A DNA stretch of 64,000 bases, taken from the NCBI GenBank assembly GCA_020726505.1, contig JAHLEZ010000033.1, forward strand, positions 124,001 through 188,000, read 5' to 3'. The position numbers and the translations under genes were made by a program. A model generated the notes under the pieces. It worked only from the letters and a program-made list of their open reading frames with translations. It did not search any database and was not told the DNA's origin. Each line of letters opens with the position of its first letter. Position 1 is the first letter of the stretch. Shown piece after piece: positions 22,601 through 35,092 of the stretch. The DNA comes from Leptodontidium sp. MPI-SDFR-AT-0119 (Eukaryota > Ascomycota > Leotiomycetes > Helotiales > Leptodontidiaceae).

Positions 22601-24701
22601 GATTCTGCCTTGGAGCGTCTGGATAATCTCCTGGAGGTCCTGTTCATCAGCGTCATGGTCATCTCGCTCGAGAGCCTCCTCGGCTTGATCGAGCGGCGTG
22701 GCGCCCCACTCGTCTTTTGCGTTGATTGCTGCACCATTGTCCAAAAGCAGTTGGACGATTTGTGGAAATCCAGACCATGCAGCGATGTGGAGTGCTGTTC
22801 TCTGCGAAGTGTCCGGCACGTTGGGGCCTGCTTCGTACTTGAGCAGCATTTCGACCGTCTTTTTCAAACCCGAGAAGGTAGCTAGCTGAACCAGATTCCC
22901 GTATTTATCGTCCCATTTTGTCCATTCATAGCTGAGGTCCGTTGTTCTTATAATGGGCTCGTCGGCTGGCCCTCCGGCTTCTCGTTTGGCGGTGTCCGTA
23001 GGAGGGCGCTCCTCGCGACTCCACCGCTGTGCTATGTTTCGTATCAGGCACTCGGCGACCTCTTCCTGGTCAGGCTTGGACGTAGCAATTGCTGCCCTGA
23101 GAGCCGTGCCATGGATTCCGCTCTCGGCGAATGTGTCGGCAAATTGCCCGTCCTCCTTATTCACCTCGAGAAGATAGCCCACGACATCAAGCAGGTTTTT
23201 CGTCGCTGCAGCTTCCAGCGGTAGGTTTCGCAAGGTGGGTGATATTGGGTAGTTGATCCTGGCACCATTCTCGACGAGCAGGATTGCGAGGCTCTTCTGA
23301 TTCTCCGGCGACTGGGTGATGGCCGACAGCAGGGCCTTGGTAAGAACCACCCATTTCTCATCCTTCCAGTCGGGCGATCGGGCGTCGAAATGCTTCAACA
23401 TCAACTCGAGCAAGTCTCTCGAACCGGAGCACGCGGCCGCATTGATTGGATTGTCCAAGAGCCCACTGCCGCCGTCGAGCCGGGCACCGCCGTTGAAGAG
23501 CTCGTTTGCCACCTCGAGATACTGGGCATCGGTCGCGTTGCTGCTGCTGTTGTTGTTGTTATCGATGCGGTCGACGAGGTTGTCGGGTGACGTCTCCGCC
23601 AACTGGGACAAGATTTGTCCTCGCGATAGTTCCGGCAGTCGTATCCGGGTCCGGTATCTCCCTCGTCCGACGGCTTGCAGCGCGGTGCCGTATTTGCCTC
23701 CTCGGTAGTTGACGTTGGATTTCGGGAGGATGTGCTGCACGACGGCGAGGCAGCCCGTCCGGACGGCAGCTTGAAGAGGCGATCCATATTTCCCCCCGTA
23801 GATGTTGACGTCCGCTTTCTTCGACTCCACCAGCAATTTCACCAGGTCCTCGTTGGCTCGGTAGGCTGCTACTTGCAGGGCACAGCCATAATAGCCGCCC
23901 TTCGTGTTGACCTTGACGCGGTCGTTTGCGCCATCGTCGGCTTTGTCGCTCGTCCTGTCGTCCGGGCCATCCCAGCCCAGCAGAAAGTCGTAGATCTCCT
24001 TCCGGCCCATGTAGATGGCGGCTTGCAGAGCGGTTCCGTGATTGCGATCCACCGCATTGATGTTGATTCCTCGATCCAGAAGGTGTTGGGAGGTACTCAG
24101 GTGGCCTTTCAGAGCTGCCACTTGCAGCAGGCCACTCCCCGAGGGATCCTGGATGGTGAAGCCGGCCGATTCAAGCATGTCATCGTCCTTGAGCTTGTCC
24201 ATCCAGTACACCACCACCCGGTCGTTGCCATCCGCGACCGCAAGACATAGCAACGTGGTGATTTGCGCAAGCGTGGGTTGCGTGGCGATCAAAATCGGCA
24301 TCGGTGCCGGGGGACCGGATCCGGCAGCGGCCGCGGCCGAGGTTTTCTTGGCCCTTTCCCTCTCGGAGCGGGTGGTATCACGCCTCGAAAATGTTCCTGC
24401 GGTTGTCGTCTTTCATTAGCAAGGCAGATCCGTTGCGGGATGAGGGATGAGGGGTGAGGGGTGAGGGTGAGGGATGAGCGATGAGACGTAAGAGATGAGA
24501 TATGAAGATGAGGGATGAAGATGAGACATGAAGATAAGAGATAACAAATCATAGGACGCCTTTCTTACCCTTGGCCAAGCGCGGGAAGGTTGACCCGGTG
24601 CGCTTTCCTTCGTCTTCGAACCTGATCTCGGCCTTTTCCTCGGCATCGATCGTGTTGACCGCTTTGACGCCATGGTACGTGCCGTCAGTCGGGCCCGCCA
24701 T
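19688..24701 (-). CDS. ankyrin-repeat protein with C-terminal CorA-like membrane domain, 11 exons, about 1443 aa
   Basis: Proposed exons: 24701-24569, 24396-22277, 22221-22207, 22161-22023, 21957-21905, 21858-21138, 21088-20841, 20781-20377, 20305-20174, 20106-19957 and 19903-19688. All junctions are GT-AG, phases agree, and the total is 4332 bp. Ankyrin repeats lie at about residues 128-290 and 543-617 (TALHIAAWSGFPQIVQLLL). Next come WIHIPSNNMTWAE, HARF-A-PQC, MPYIHWE, RRTLDQYYY (about 925), MIDQLWLWI (about 1051), LLNLKQQQ, then two membrane spans: TIMVFTIVTIIFLPLTF (about 1310-1335) and YIVTVGITFAIAIPLILAAF (1383-1402). This block order is that of fungal ankyrin/CorA-like proteins, probably in a membrane. 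The CorA GMN motif is not visible, so ion transport is unproven. The first exon is the least certain; an alternative start is the Met at 24301. Confidence 0.85.
24433..24540. repeat. GATGAG/GATGAA tandem-type repeat inside intron 1 of the ankyrin gene
   Basis: This is a degenerate purine-rich repeat on the plus strand (units such as GGGATGAG and AAGATGAG). It lies in the proposed first intron (24397-24568), making that intron 172 bp against 45-71 bp for the other nine. A related (GAGAAT)n tract lies in the upstream region near 24,715-24,750. Confidence 0.75.
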
Positions 24702-25430
24702 GTGGTAGGTTGAAGATGAGAATGAGAATGAGAATGAGAGTCAGAATCAGAAGAAGGGTGGGAAAGCGAGCCTCAAATAACAGCCGGCTGATAAGAGTGC
24801 GCCTGCACTGATGTGCCCGCAAGGAAAAAAAAACAAATATACACACCGGGTTGGAAGCCAAAAGAGTCAGACAAACCAATAATCGTGGCGGAATGCGGGG
24901 GTGGACATGCACCATGAAGCAGGGAGTAGATTCAGGTAGGTATTCCAGCACAGAGCCTCGCCGGCACCTCTCGAGAAAACGTCGATGCTACCGATTCACA
25001 AGGTATCATACTCGAAGATGTGCGCACGGGGTCCGCATAACTGGGCCTGCTCGGTGTGTCTCGCTGTACTGTAATTATTCTACGATTTTTCATCGCGCAA
25101 TACCGGCCCTGTTCGACATCCATCCTCTCCTCCTCGCCCTGCGAGAGCATCGTCGATCTCGTGTGGTGATCATCCTCAAGCTGAAGACGGGATGGTAAGG
25201 TGGCGTGTTGCGCTGCATAGGATACCAGCTGAACACGTTGTAGGCGGCCTATCTGCGAGCCGGAGCATGTCGCAATCCCAAAGCGTGCCGAATTTCTTAT
25301 CCCGTATCCTAATGCTGAGATTGGCGGCTTGTTTTCTTGAGCGGGCCGATGCGAGCAGACCCGCGATATGTATGGTATCGGATAGGTGCGTCTTTGTAAG
25401 CAATAGAGTAACTTGCAATACGTAACTAAG
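24702..25430. other. upstream region of the ankyrin gene, no gene seen
   Basis: GC-balanced sequence with (GAGAAT)n at about 24,715-24,750 just before the start codon. Several overlapping open frames of 60-115 codons exist on both strands, but none has a recognisable motif and they mask one another. The promoter of the ankyrin gene presumably lies here. Composition changes abruptly to AT-rich near 25,430. Confidence 0.5.
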
Positions 25431-25480
25431 ATACGGATTTAAATACTTTAATAAATATTAACGATTCTTTAAAAAGTTTC

Positions 25481-25513
<33 letters not shown>
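25481..25513. repeat. (AAT)n microsatellite
   Basis: About eleven AAT units lie at the edge of the AT-rich tract. Confidence 0.9.
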
Positions 25514-25514
<1 letters not shown>

Positions 25515-25599
25515 TACTTAAAATTAAATACTTTATAATACCTAGACTTTATTATAAACTAATTTATACTCCTTATTTATATACTCTTTAAATATATGC

Positions 25600-28500
25600 C
25601 AGATATTAACTTAACAGCCGCCACACTTCTAAACGTAACATAATAAACACTTATTAATTTATATATCTAATCGATTTTCTAAATCTTATACGTCGTAACC
25701 TTCATATTAATTATATACTTAAACCTATAATCGTTATTACTGCCACTAAATCTTTTAAGACTAAAACTCTTCCCGTTTTACTAAACTAATCGGATCTACT
25801 ATAAACCCTCGATTAAAACTCTTAGTATTACTCTATAAATATACTAAGAGTAAACTAAGAAATAGATTATTACTACTATCGAATCTATTTATAAGGACGC
25901 CGGCGGCTTAAACACTACTAAATAAGATATTAATAACGCTATCTATTGACTAGCCCTACTTCTCTTCCTCCTTCTGGGCTTCTTTAATATATACTTGCCG
26001 CTTCGCCTCTAATTCTTTTATTATAGTATTACTCTCGTAATATATATTACAACGCTTTTCCTTGTCTTTACACCTTACTTAATTAATCTTTCTATTTATT
26101 TTTTAATCTAAATAAATCCGCTGACACTTAACACTACTTATAAACCGCTTAACCTTTTGCCTCTTAATCCTCTCTTTCTCTTTTACTATTATAGTAATAT
26201 AAAACTTAAGCGGTTCTCTTTGTGCCTACTTATATAACCTTTATAATACCTCTTACTTTCTAACTAATATTATAATAATAACTTAACTCTATAACTTATC
26301 CCGCCCGCCTTATTTACTCTCTTAACTATAATTCCGTATCTAATAAATAGGCCTAATATAAATCACGACTTAAACATCTAACTAGTTAATGCTTAATCTA
26401 AATACATTAGTAGCGATAATAACCCGTCTATTTAAACTCTCCCACGCCTTCTAGATCTTATTTTTAATTACGGTATTACTTACTTCTTAGTAATATACGT
26501 GGTAATTTAATACACGGCTCACCTCTTAAGTAGTAATAATATTACTATTATATATAATGATTTTTGTTAAGGCGGGGTATTCTTTTAACTTCTTATTTAT
26601 TAATATATAAACAGCTATAATATCCCCTCTCTTAAGCTTATCCTCCTTATACTTAATCGTAGAATATATAATATTAAGACGGCTAATAGGCGCTCGGAAT
26701 ATATAAACATCGTCGGCCTAAATCTTTATAATATTTATAAATTCTAGCTCAACATATAATAGTAATATCGTTATTAAATAAACTATTTATACCCCCCTTT
26801 TTATTAACTCGCTTAATCGCCTTATTTTCGGACGGAATTCGGGGGTACTATTTAAAACTGTGTAGTATTTATTAAATATAAACTAGTCTAACTAATATAA
26901 TCCTTATAACTAGTCTAAAAACGTCTTAAATGTCTTATTAATAGTTAACTCTAAGGTAATAATAATAATCTAGCTAAGGGAATGGCATTGCCTAGGATCT
27001 TATTTTATATATAAAATACCTAATTACTAATATTGTTCTATTATATACTCTTATAATAAAATTAATAGGCTAATAATAATAATAATACTAGAATATATAC
27101 TCTTTACTAGTAACTAAAATAATAACGTCTTCTTAACCCCCGTCGCTATCACGCCTACAATAAGGCTTTAGTACTTTATAATAGCTTTTAACACAAGCTC
27201 CTGTAATCCATAGAACTAGGCCTCGCTCCTTAATATCTTCTCTAACTCTATATAAATGTTAATACCTTATAATCGCTTTTATTACGCTATTTATATATCT
27301 TATATCTCTTCTTTATACACTTGTCGCTTTCTCTTAGTTCTCTTACTCATTTTAACGCCTTAATATACTAACAGAAACCCTAAAAAATAATATTATATAT
27401 AACTAACTTACTAAAACTTCTCTTAGCGGCTAATAATAGAATTATCTCCTTTTATTAACTCCTAGGCGTAAATTATACCTATAATATAAGTACTATAACT
27501 AACTTATAAATCTTATAAATCATCCCTATTTATATTATCCTTATCTTACCCTTTACTCTCTTTTAACTTTGTCTTCTCTTCCTTAAATCAGTCTTCTCGA
27601 CAATACCGCCGGGATATAATAATAACAATCTATTAATATTTACTAATATTTAACCTATTTACACTTATTTATCTAATAACTACTTCTCTCAAAATCTTCT
27701 AAGCTCGTTTAAATATCTATACACGTGCTTAATACTAAGCTAACAACCTCGATTACTGCCTACTTTTATTCTTATCTTAGTCTTTTAACTCTTCCTCCCT
27801 TTCTTTTGGAATATCGTCCTCCTTAATAAGCTTAAGCTACTTCCGCTTTAGTCCTGTTTACTACTAGTGCTCTTTCTTTTAATTATTCCCTTATAAAAAT
27901 AGACTAAAACTTGGCTTTCCTGTTATTTAGAACTATAACTTCTCTTAAAATAGTAAAACTAACTATAAATAATATACTAATAACTCCTTTACCTCTTGTG
28001 GCAAATATTAATAAATGATCTTAATATTCCCGCTACTTTAATACCTTTTATAATATATGGCTATAAACGCTATTAACCTTTCTTTAATAATAATATTTTA
28101 AACTCTACTATATGCCGTATTCTTTTATTATATCTTTAATAATTCTAGTGCTTTAGTAACTACTTGCTATATAAATGTATTAAAACCTATAATAACTCTT
28201 GAAATCACTCTACGTAACGCTAGTATATAGTCACCGCTTTCTTCTTTAATCTCCCAGCTTAGTCTATGAAATACTCCCGCAACCTGTCTTCCTTATATAT
28301 CCGCTCGTATAACTATTATTACTTATATATTACGAATTAGTTCCGCTTATTGTCTAAAAATGACTACCTTACCTTAATTTCTAATAGCTAGTCTACTATT
28401 TTATCTTAATAAATAGGGGAAACCTGTTTTATATTTACTTCTTAGTCTATACTTATCTTTACTATTATTAACTTCTTAAATAACTCCTCTCTAGCCTCTC

Positions 28501-29029
28501 TAATTAACTTATAAATTATACTATTAAACTTAGTTATACTAAACCTTATATATAGATATAAAACGTTATCCCTAATTTACTAGATTTTCCCTTTAGTAAT
28601 AGTAGTATACTAAATCTTAAACCCGTATAACTAGCTATAGTATAACTACTACATTAGCTTAAGATCTCTATTATTATAGGCTATAGTTATAAACAAACGA
28701 ATTAAACCCTAGGTCAAAACGTAATAACTTAATACTCTTTCTTTAGTTACCTCTTTCTTTAGTTACCTCTAGACTTAAACCACGCTCCTCGTATTATATA
28801 ATGGCTTCTCGTCGCCGCTTATACGCCTCTTGAACTACTATTAACTAGGCTAACTTGATTACGGCCGAATATTTAAGTATATAATCCTCGGCATCTAATT
28901 ACTTATTGTCTTCTCGTATTCTTAAAATGGCTAACCTATTAATTAATACACTTTTGTACTTGTTATCTTATAATAGCTAGTTTAATAACGTAATTTATAA
29001 TCGTAAAATCTACCGCTAGATCTGGCTTA
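25600..29029 (-). pseudogene. OrsD-RecQ helicase gene, middle and 3' part (copy 2), RIP-inactivated
   Basis: On the minus strand, with TAG/TAA read as mutated CAG/CAA, long collinear family blocks appear. EDYILKYSAVIKLA (about 28,870) is followed by YGFKIQYTTITKGKI (about 28,600), SFLDNKRN (28,355) and ISRRY (about 27,610). The RecQ part follows: ATGVKKTLLF (27,121-27,158, Walker A), a region matching the DECH box with all key residues mutated (about 26,830-26,900), RRVIIATNVFRLS (about 26,400-26,440) and RNYS-ES--GGRD (about 26,310-26,345). I associate this order with fungal telomere-linked RecQ helicases. It is dead: dozens of stops and lost catalytic residues. The 5' part lies beyond the Copia insertion at 39506-40640, in the same orientation. 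Confidence 0.75.
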
Positions 29030-29034
29030 TTTAC

Positions 29035-29228
29035 TGTCGTGTAGAAGAAGAGTATTAACTCAGGGGTTTAAAAGATTCTACGATTAGATAAGGTTCTAGA
29101 AAGTGTGTTTAAAGATTAATTGAATTAAGTGTTGTCCTCTTAAAGAGAGGAGCTAGAGACTAGGTTTATATACTTAGAGTGCTTACGTAAGTATATACTA
29201 GACTAAAGAACTGCGCTAGTGCGCGACA
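29035..29228 (-). repeat. LTR of Copia element (3' LTR in element sense)
   Basis: This 194-bp repeat matches 39307-39500 apart from transitions. CACCCCT just inside is the complement of a purine tract. Confidence 0.9.
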
Positions 29229-32200
29229 CACCCCTATAGTAAGCTGTAGTTATAAGGACGTTAAGCTTAGTATTAAAGAGGCGTACTAAGGAGATCAGGA
29301 GATGCCCTATACGTACTCTAGGCAAACAAATAAGGCTCTAGGAAAGACTAGCTGAGACTGTTATATAGTCGTCAAGTGAGTTATAATAAAAGAAAGTATA
29401 ATACATAGCTAAGCGCGTAATCGGGAGCTTGTTTATTAATAAACGCGTACCCCCTAAAAGTAAATAATAACACAGGTCGCCGTGTTAAGATCTTAAATAT
29501 TAAATAAGAGTACGCAAATAAGGCGTATAATAAACACAAGAGTATTTATATGTCTATCTTAAATTATAAATATAAAAATATAAGATAAAGTTTCTAGAAA
29601 AAGAGTACAATCTATAGATTATAAGGCTGAGATCTTACTATAAGACAGATAGCCCAGTCTAAAGTAAGACAAGTGTAATTAAGGTATTAATTAATTAATT
29701 AGACGTCGCTAGTAATTACGTTAAGTTAAGAAGTGGCGCTTAATACTTTAATTAGCTAAGCCACGTTAGGTTAGTACAAAGGTTTCCACTTACTTAGTAA
29801 GTAGTATTAATTAGTAGACCGTGCGCGCGATTAGTAATCGCGAGCCTTCCGCTTATTATTATAAATATTACCCTCCTTTTTTATTAATAACAACCCTTTT
29901 CTAGTATTATTAATACTAATATATACCTTTATATTTCCCCCTTTATTCCTTTCCTCTTCTTTTATATTATTAAATTCATTATTGAGTATTTTAAAATACC
30001 TAACAAATCTACTCCTTTTAAGACTACTAAGAGTCTATAAGAACGCTTTAAGGCTCTTACTAATCGAATGAATCGCCAGATTACTGGCGAGGAAGGTAGC
30101 TCTAATATAAACTGCGAAGTTATATAAGAATAACGTTACTAAAGACTTTAAGTTATAAGTATTTATTTCCTTATTTTTAATTATTTATTTCTATACCTTT
30201 ATCTCTTACCCCTTTATTTTTAAGTATTGAATTAACTTTTTAAGTAATAGATAATTATTATAGAAGTATCCGCCTTATTATCTCCTGTTTAAGAAGACAA
30301 TAATAATGAGCTTAAGGATGTCTTTGGCGAGATTAATAATAATAAGGATAAACTTGCCGGCGGTGCCTCCTTTACTCTTTTTATACCCTCTTATTTTATT
30401 ATCTCCTTAGGCGATCCCCTTTATTTTATAGACGTATTTGACTTTAATAATAATATTTTGCCTGTCCCTCGCCGCTCTTGTCGTACTTCTGTTCGCCTCT
30501 CCCTACTAAAGTCTTTACTTTTTATTCGTGTTACTTGTACGTTATTTGAAATAATTATTTAAGTTTCTTTTAGTACTCTAAAGACTCCTAAGAGAGTATT
30601 AAATAAAGTTCTTAATCTCCAACTTCGCAAATACGTTAGTGTTTTTACTTTTCCTTATTAGTCTTATAAGAGTTCTAAAGGACCTTCGCTAGTAAGACGA
30701 ACTCGTAGTATATATTTCTTTTTATTTATTTAAATCTCACTTTTATTAATCGAGTATTAGAATATATATTAATAATACTACAGGCCGCGAATTTGTTAAT
30801 CCTTGTCTATTATATATCCGAGTTGCCGCTTATAATAAAGGAGATCGGGGACATTACTATATAAATACTACTTCGGCTAGTAATCGTTACTTTAATTATA
30901 CTAGTAATTACTTATATTCTCCCGCTACTAACGATCTTTTAAAGTATAGTAAGAGATTAGTCCGCGCTATTAATGCCGACGATTAAAAGGTATATAAATT
31001 CCTTTTTTAATAGTTTATTAGCGATTATTAAGTTAATAGTTCTAAGTCTATTAAGAAGTATTGTGTTACTATTAAGACCTTCCTCGATTATTTAAGTAAG
31101 TCTTTGAGCTCTAAAGAGGAGACTAATAAGATCGTTCCCTCTTCTTCGCGTTATCTTCCTCTTAAGTATAATAAGAAGGATAACTTAAATAATAAGGCTA
31201 GAACTAGAGCTAGTAAAGTTACAGGAAAGCGCGGAAAGTCTGTGAGTATAGTAAATATATTTAAAAATATAACTAGTATACTTCAGTCTAGAGAGCTTTA
31301 GGTTTAAGTAAGATTTAGTTAAGTTTACGGGGATCTTTTTGTTTTTATATAGAGTTTCAGTTAGAGGGGTCTTTTTATAGATTTATAAGATCTTTGGCTA
31401 AGTTTAGCCGGATTTACTGTGGGATTTGAGCGGAATTAAGTGGATTTCTAGTATTTCAGTTATAAAGATACTTAATTTATTAAGTAAAAAAGTTTTTATA
31501 AATAAAAATAATATAAGATTCCTTAATATACTTTTAATAAATATATTTAAAGTTCCTTAACTTAAGATTTATAATTACTAAAGTTTAAGAAAGCTCTAAA
31601 AAGCTCGAATTTCTAGCGAGACAAATTCTTCGTGAGACTATTAATAGGTATATTAGTAGTTAAAAGATATATTACTTTAAAGGATCCGCGAGTATACTCT
31701 TACTTCAACTATATATTGTGAATATTAATATAGCGTAACTTTATCGCGATCCTTTTAGTATTATTTACAACGAGCCTAATAGTTTATTGATTATTACACA
31801 GAATCTCCCACGTCTCACTTAGATTAAGAGTTAGATTTTTAAAAAAGCGCTAAAGAGCTATAGTTTCTTTACTTATATACTCTAGTATAAGTAGTTTTAC
31901 TTTAGTTATTAAAGTAGTAATTATTACTTGTCTTAATACTTTCTAGATTACTAGCCCACTAAATAGAAAGATCACGTAACCTTAAGATAATTGTCGTGTC
32001 TTTATATTATTAGCGAAAGAGGCGTCGGAGGCAATAATAATTACTTTATTATAGTGCCCACCGTAAATAATACTTAGGAAGCGCGTATTAAATAAGTAAC
32101 GAATAAGTTAATATATTATAATAAAGTGTTTAGGCCTAAGGTTTATTGCGAATTATAAGAGTAAGGTAATTATATATATAATATCTAGTCTTATAATAAT

Positions 32201-33263
32201 TGCTGCGTATAAAACGGAGCTTACTCTCTCTTAGTATACTTTAATGTGTTTCTTAGAAGCTTATCTTATATACTTGACAAGATCGATTTATAATAGCAGT
32301 GTCGTTAAATAATTGCTATTTACTTGTTTAAATTTGCGAGCGATTTTCTTAAGGTACTAGTTATAAACTAAGGAGATCGTTTTGCGCTTTTAATTACGTA
32401 ATACTTTAATCCCTAGAAATTGCTTAATGTCTCTAAAATTATGTATATCGTATACTTAATTCAGACGCTTAATGAAATCTTGTCCGAGCTTCTGATTATC
32501 TCGGTAATAAAGTACTTAAATGTCGTTTACGTAAAAGAGGATTAAGATTTTGTGTTTAAGATTTATAAATATATAAGACTCCTCTAAGTAAGGAGAGAGC
32601 CCTAGATTAGTCAGAGTCTTGCTTATATACTTATATTAGAGGTAAAGGGAATCACGCATTCCGTAGAGTGCGCGATTAACTCGTAATACTTGGCTAGGCT
32701 GTTAGAAACTGGGTGGAAATTAGCAGTACACTATTTCACTGTTTATATCTCTTAAGATATTAATAAAGGTATTAATCACGTCGAAGCACTTAACTTCTAA
32801 ATTAAAATAGGCTGCGAGCGCCATAGCGATTCTGAAAGACTTTATAAAGAGCGTGTTAGCGTATATTAATATGATTATTACTTTACTTTAGAGATTACCT
32901 TAAACTACTATTTAAGAGTAATATCTTAAGATATATCTGTCTTTATTAAGCTTGTACTTAAAGACTTATATAAGCGGGACGAGTGTGTCTATAATGCTCG
33001 AATCGTACTTCTATAAGTGCTAGTATTTATATTTGTTTATATTCCCTATTTTTAACTTATAGTCTTCTAGAAACCACCTTCTTATTAAGTAGTTCTCAAG
33101 ATTACTCTACCTCTTTAACTTTAATAAAAGATCTTAGACCTTGACTTTAAGAAATAGGAGCTTCCCTTTTAGTAGCGGGCGATTTACTTGTATCGCTGCC
33201 GTAATTACTAAATACACTGTCTTAATTAATTCCCTAAAATCGTCTTATTCTTCTTAAGATATA

Positions 33264-35092
33264 ACGTCGAGCACCCCCATTCCGCCCACCCCCCCATTCC
33301 GCCCACCTCGCTTAACTCACCGCCACTTCTACCCACCAACTTAAATAATTAATTATTCCTTTATTCTTTAATCAATTCTTTTTAAACTTGGAATGTGACT
33401 TTTGCTTATTATAAAGCCTCAATATACTAAGTATAACGTTGTGTGTGCACTTGCGGAAATCGCAAATGGCAAGTCTTTGCGAAAGGCATCGCTTGAGTAG
33501 GGTATTCCAAGGTCTACACTTCGTGACCGCAACGCAACGACTTTATCACACCAGGAAGCCGCTAGCCACTTGCAAAGGCTACCTACGGTAGTAGAGAGTC
33601 GATTGACTAATTGGGTTCTAACTCAAGAGTCTCTTGGCCGTGGAATTACGTATGCACAAATCAAGGTTTTTGGAGAGAGGCTTCTAGCTCTTCAAGGAGA
33701 CCACTTACCACTCGGAAGACACTAGATTTACAAATTTCTGGCACGGAACCCTATTCTGAAGACGAAGAGGCCAATATACGTCGATTCTGTACGTGTCAAC
33801 TGCGCTTGTTCCGATGTTATTAAGCCATGGTTCCAAAAACTAAAGATTCCAGCTATTAAGGCCATTCCAGCTAGCCAACGATGGAATATGAACGAGGCTG
33901 GTATTATGGAAGGCTATGGTCTTAATGGATTTGTTATAGGGCACGCTGAAAAGCGTAAGATTCAAGGAAAACAGCTAGGCTCACGTACTTGGACGTCAAT
34001 CATTGAGTGTATCTCTACAATAGGGGTCTCTACTCAACCTCTTGTAATTTACAAGGGAAAATCGGTGCAACAACAATGGTTTCCATCTCAGTTGGACATA
34101 TTCATCGATTGGCACTTTACTGCAACTGATAATAGGTGGACGACCGATGAGACAGCTCTTGAATGGCTAGAGAAGGTGTTTATTCCTCAGACGCAACCAC
34201 GTGATCATTCAGCAAGACTCCTTATTCTAGACGGCCACGGGAGTCATGAGACTACGGAATTCCTTTAGAAGTGCCTTGAAAACAATATATTTCTATTGTA
34301 TTTACCTGCACATACGTCGCACGTCTTACAACCTTTGGATTTGACGATTTTCTCTGCTCTGAAGCGTGCTTACCGGAACTTCACAAATTGAGTTCTTTAA
34401 TCGATTATACACCAATTAGCAAGCGCAACTTCCTCATTTGCTACCAGAAGGCACGTCAAGAAACTATTACTCCTTCTAATATCAAATCTAGGTGGAGAAC
34501 TACAGGATTATAGCCGGTATTTATGGCTAAACCCTTAATGAGCCCATTATTACTAGAAAATAGTAATAAATCGACAGCCCCGGCCTCTCAAGAGCCCCAG
34601 AAAGTACCAATACCATCTCCGGAGCCTTCTAGCACTTCTATTCAAGTACATACGCCTAGAGCTAGGAAAGACCTTCATTTACAGATACGTACCTTGGCGA
34701 GCGGATCACATGACCAACTTCCAACGCAACGTTTACTCTTTAGGAAGATTGTGAAGGGAATTGACGAAAAGGATTACGAATTAGGGAAGGCAAATATAAG
34801 GATTAAAGAGTTGGAGGAGAGGTTAGAGTAGGTGAGACCAAGGAAAAGGAGGAAAGTCCAAACTAGTCCAAATTCCAAGTTTGCGATAATACGTACTATT
34901 CAGGAGGCTCAAATTACAGCTAGAGATCGTCAAATTGTACCTATAGAATCAGAATCGGAAGGAGATTCTAATTCCATAATATCTTATATAGAAGTTGACG
35001 CAATATAAAGTTATTAAGTGTTAAATAGAAAGCGCTGAAATTACGCGAGGTGGGCGGAATGGGGGGGTAGGCGGAATGGGGGTGCTCGACGT
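33264..35092 (+). mobile_element. pogo/Fot1-like transposon (1.83 kb) inserted in the Copia element
   Basis: Terminal inverted repeats of about 47 bp begin ACGTCGAGCACCCCC and contain the unit CCCCCATTCCGCCCA twice. TA lies on both sides (33262-33263, 35093-35094). The size is typical of Fot1-type elements. It is much less mutated than the Copia around it, so it probably arrived after most of the RIP there. Relatives in the window: 53662-55755 (heavily mutated) and the 3' end at 41430-41530. Confidence 0.9.
33420..35008 (+). pseudogene. pogo/Fot1-like transposase, few inactivating mutations
   Basis: The plus strand shows the whole protein in order with scattered stops. The helix-turn-helix reads ALAEIANGKSLRKASLE, stop, GIPRSTLRDR, followed by the CENPB-type region WVLTQESLGRGITYAQIK. 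The DDE core reads MNEAGIMEGYG, GSRTWTSIIECIS and RLLILDGHGSHETTEF (33888-34268), a stop, then LPAHTSHVLQPLDL. The tail is at 34523-34831 and beyond (KDYELGKANIRIKELEERLE). The first catalytic Asp of this family (usually MDE) is Asn here, a G-to-A change, so the protein would be inactive even without the stops and the frame break near 34,380. Confidence 0.85.

Noticed and set aside
23675..24250. 191-codon plus-strand frame
   Set aside because: Antisense shadow of the ankyrin exon 24396-22277, which has recognisable repeats and consistent splicing.
24932..25425. Overlapping frames of 72-115 codons upstream of the ankyrin gene
   Set aside because: They overlap on both strands with no motif or splice support; probably chance frames in GC-balanced sequence.
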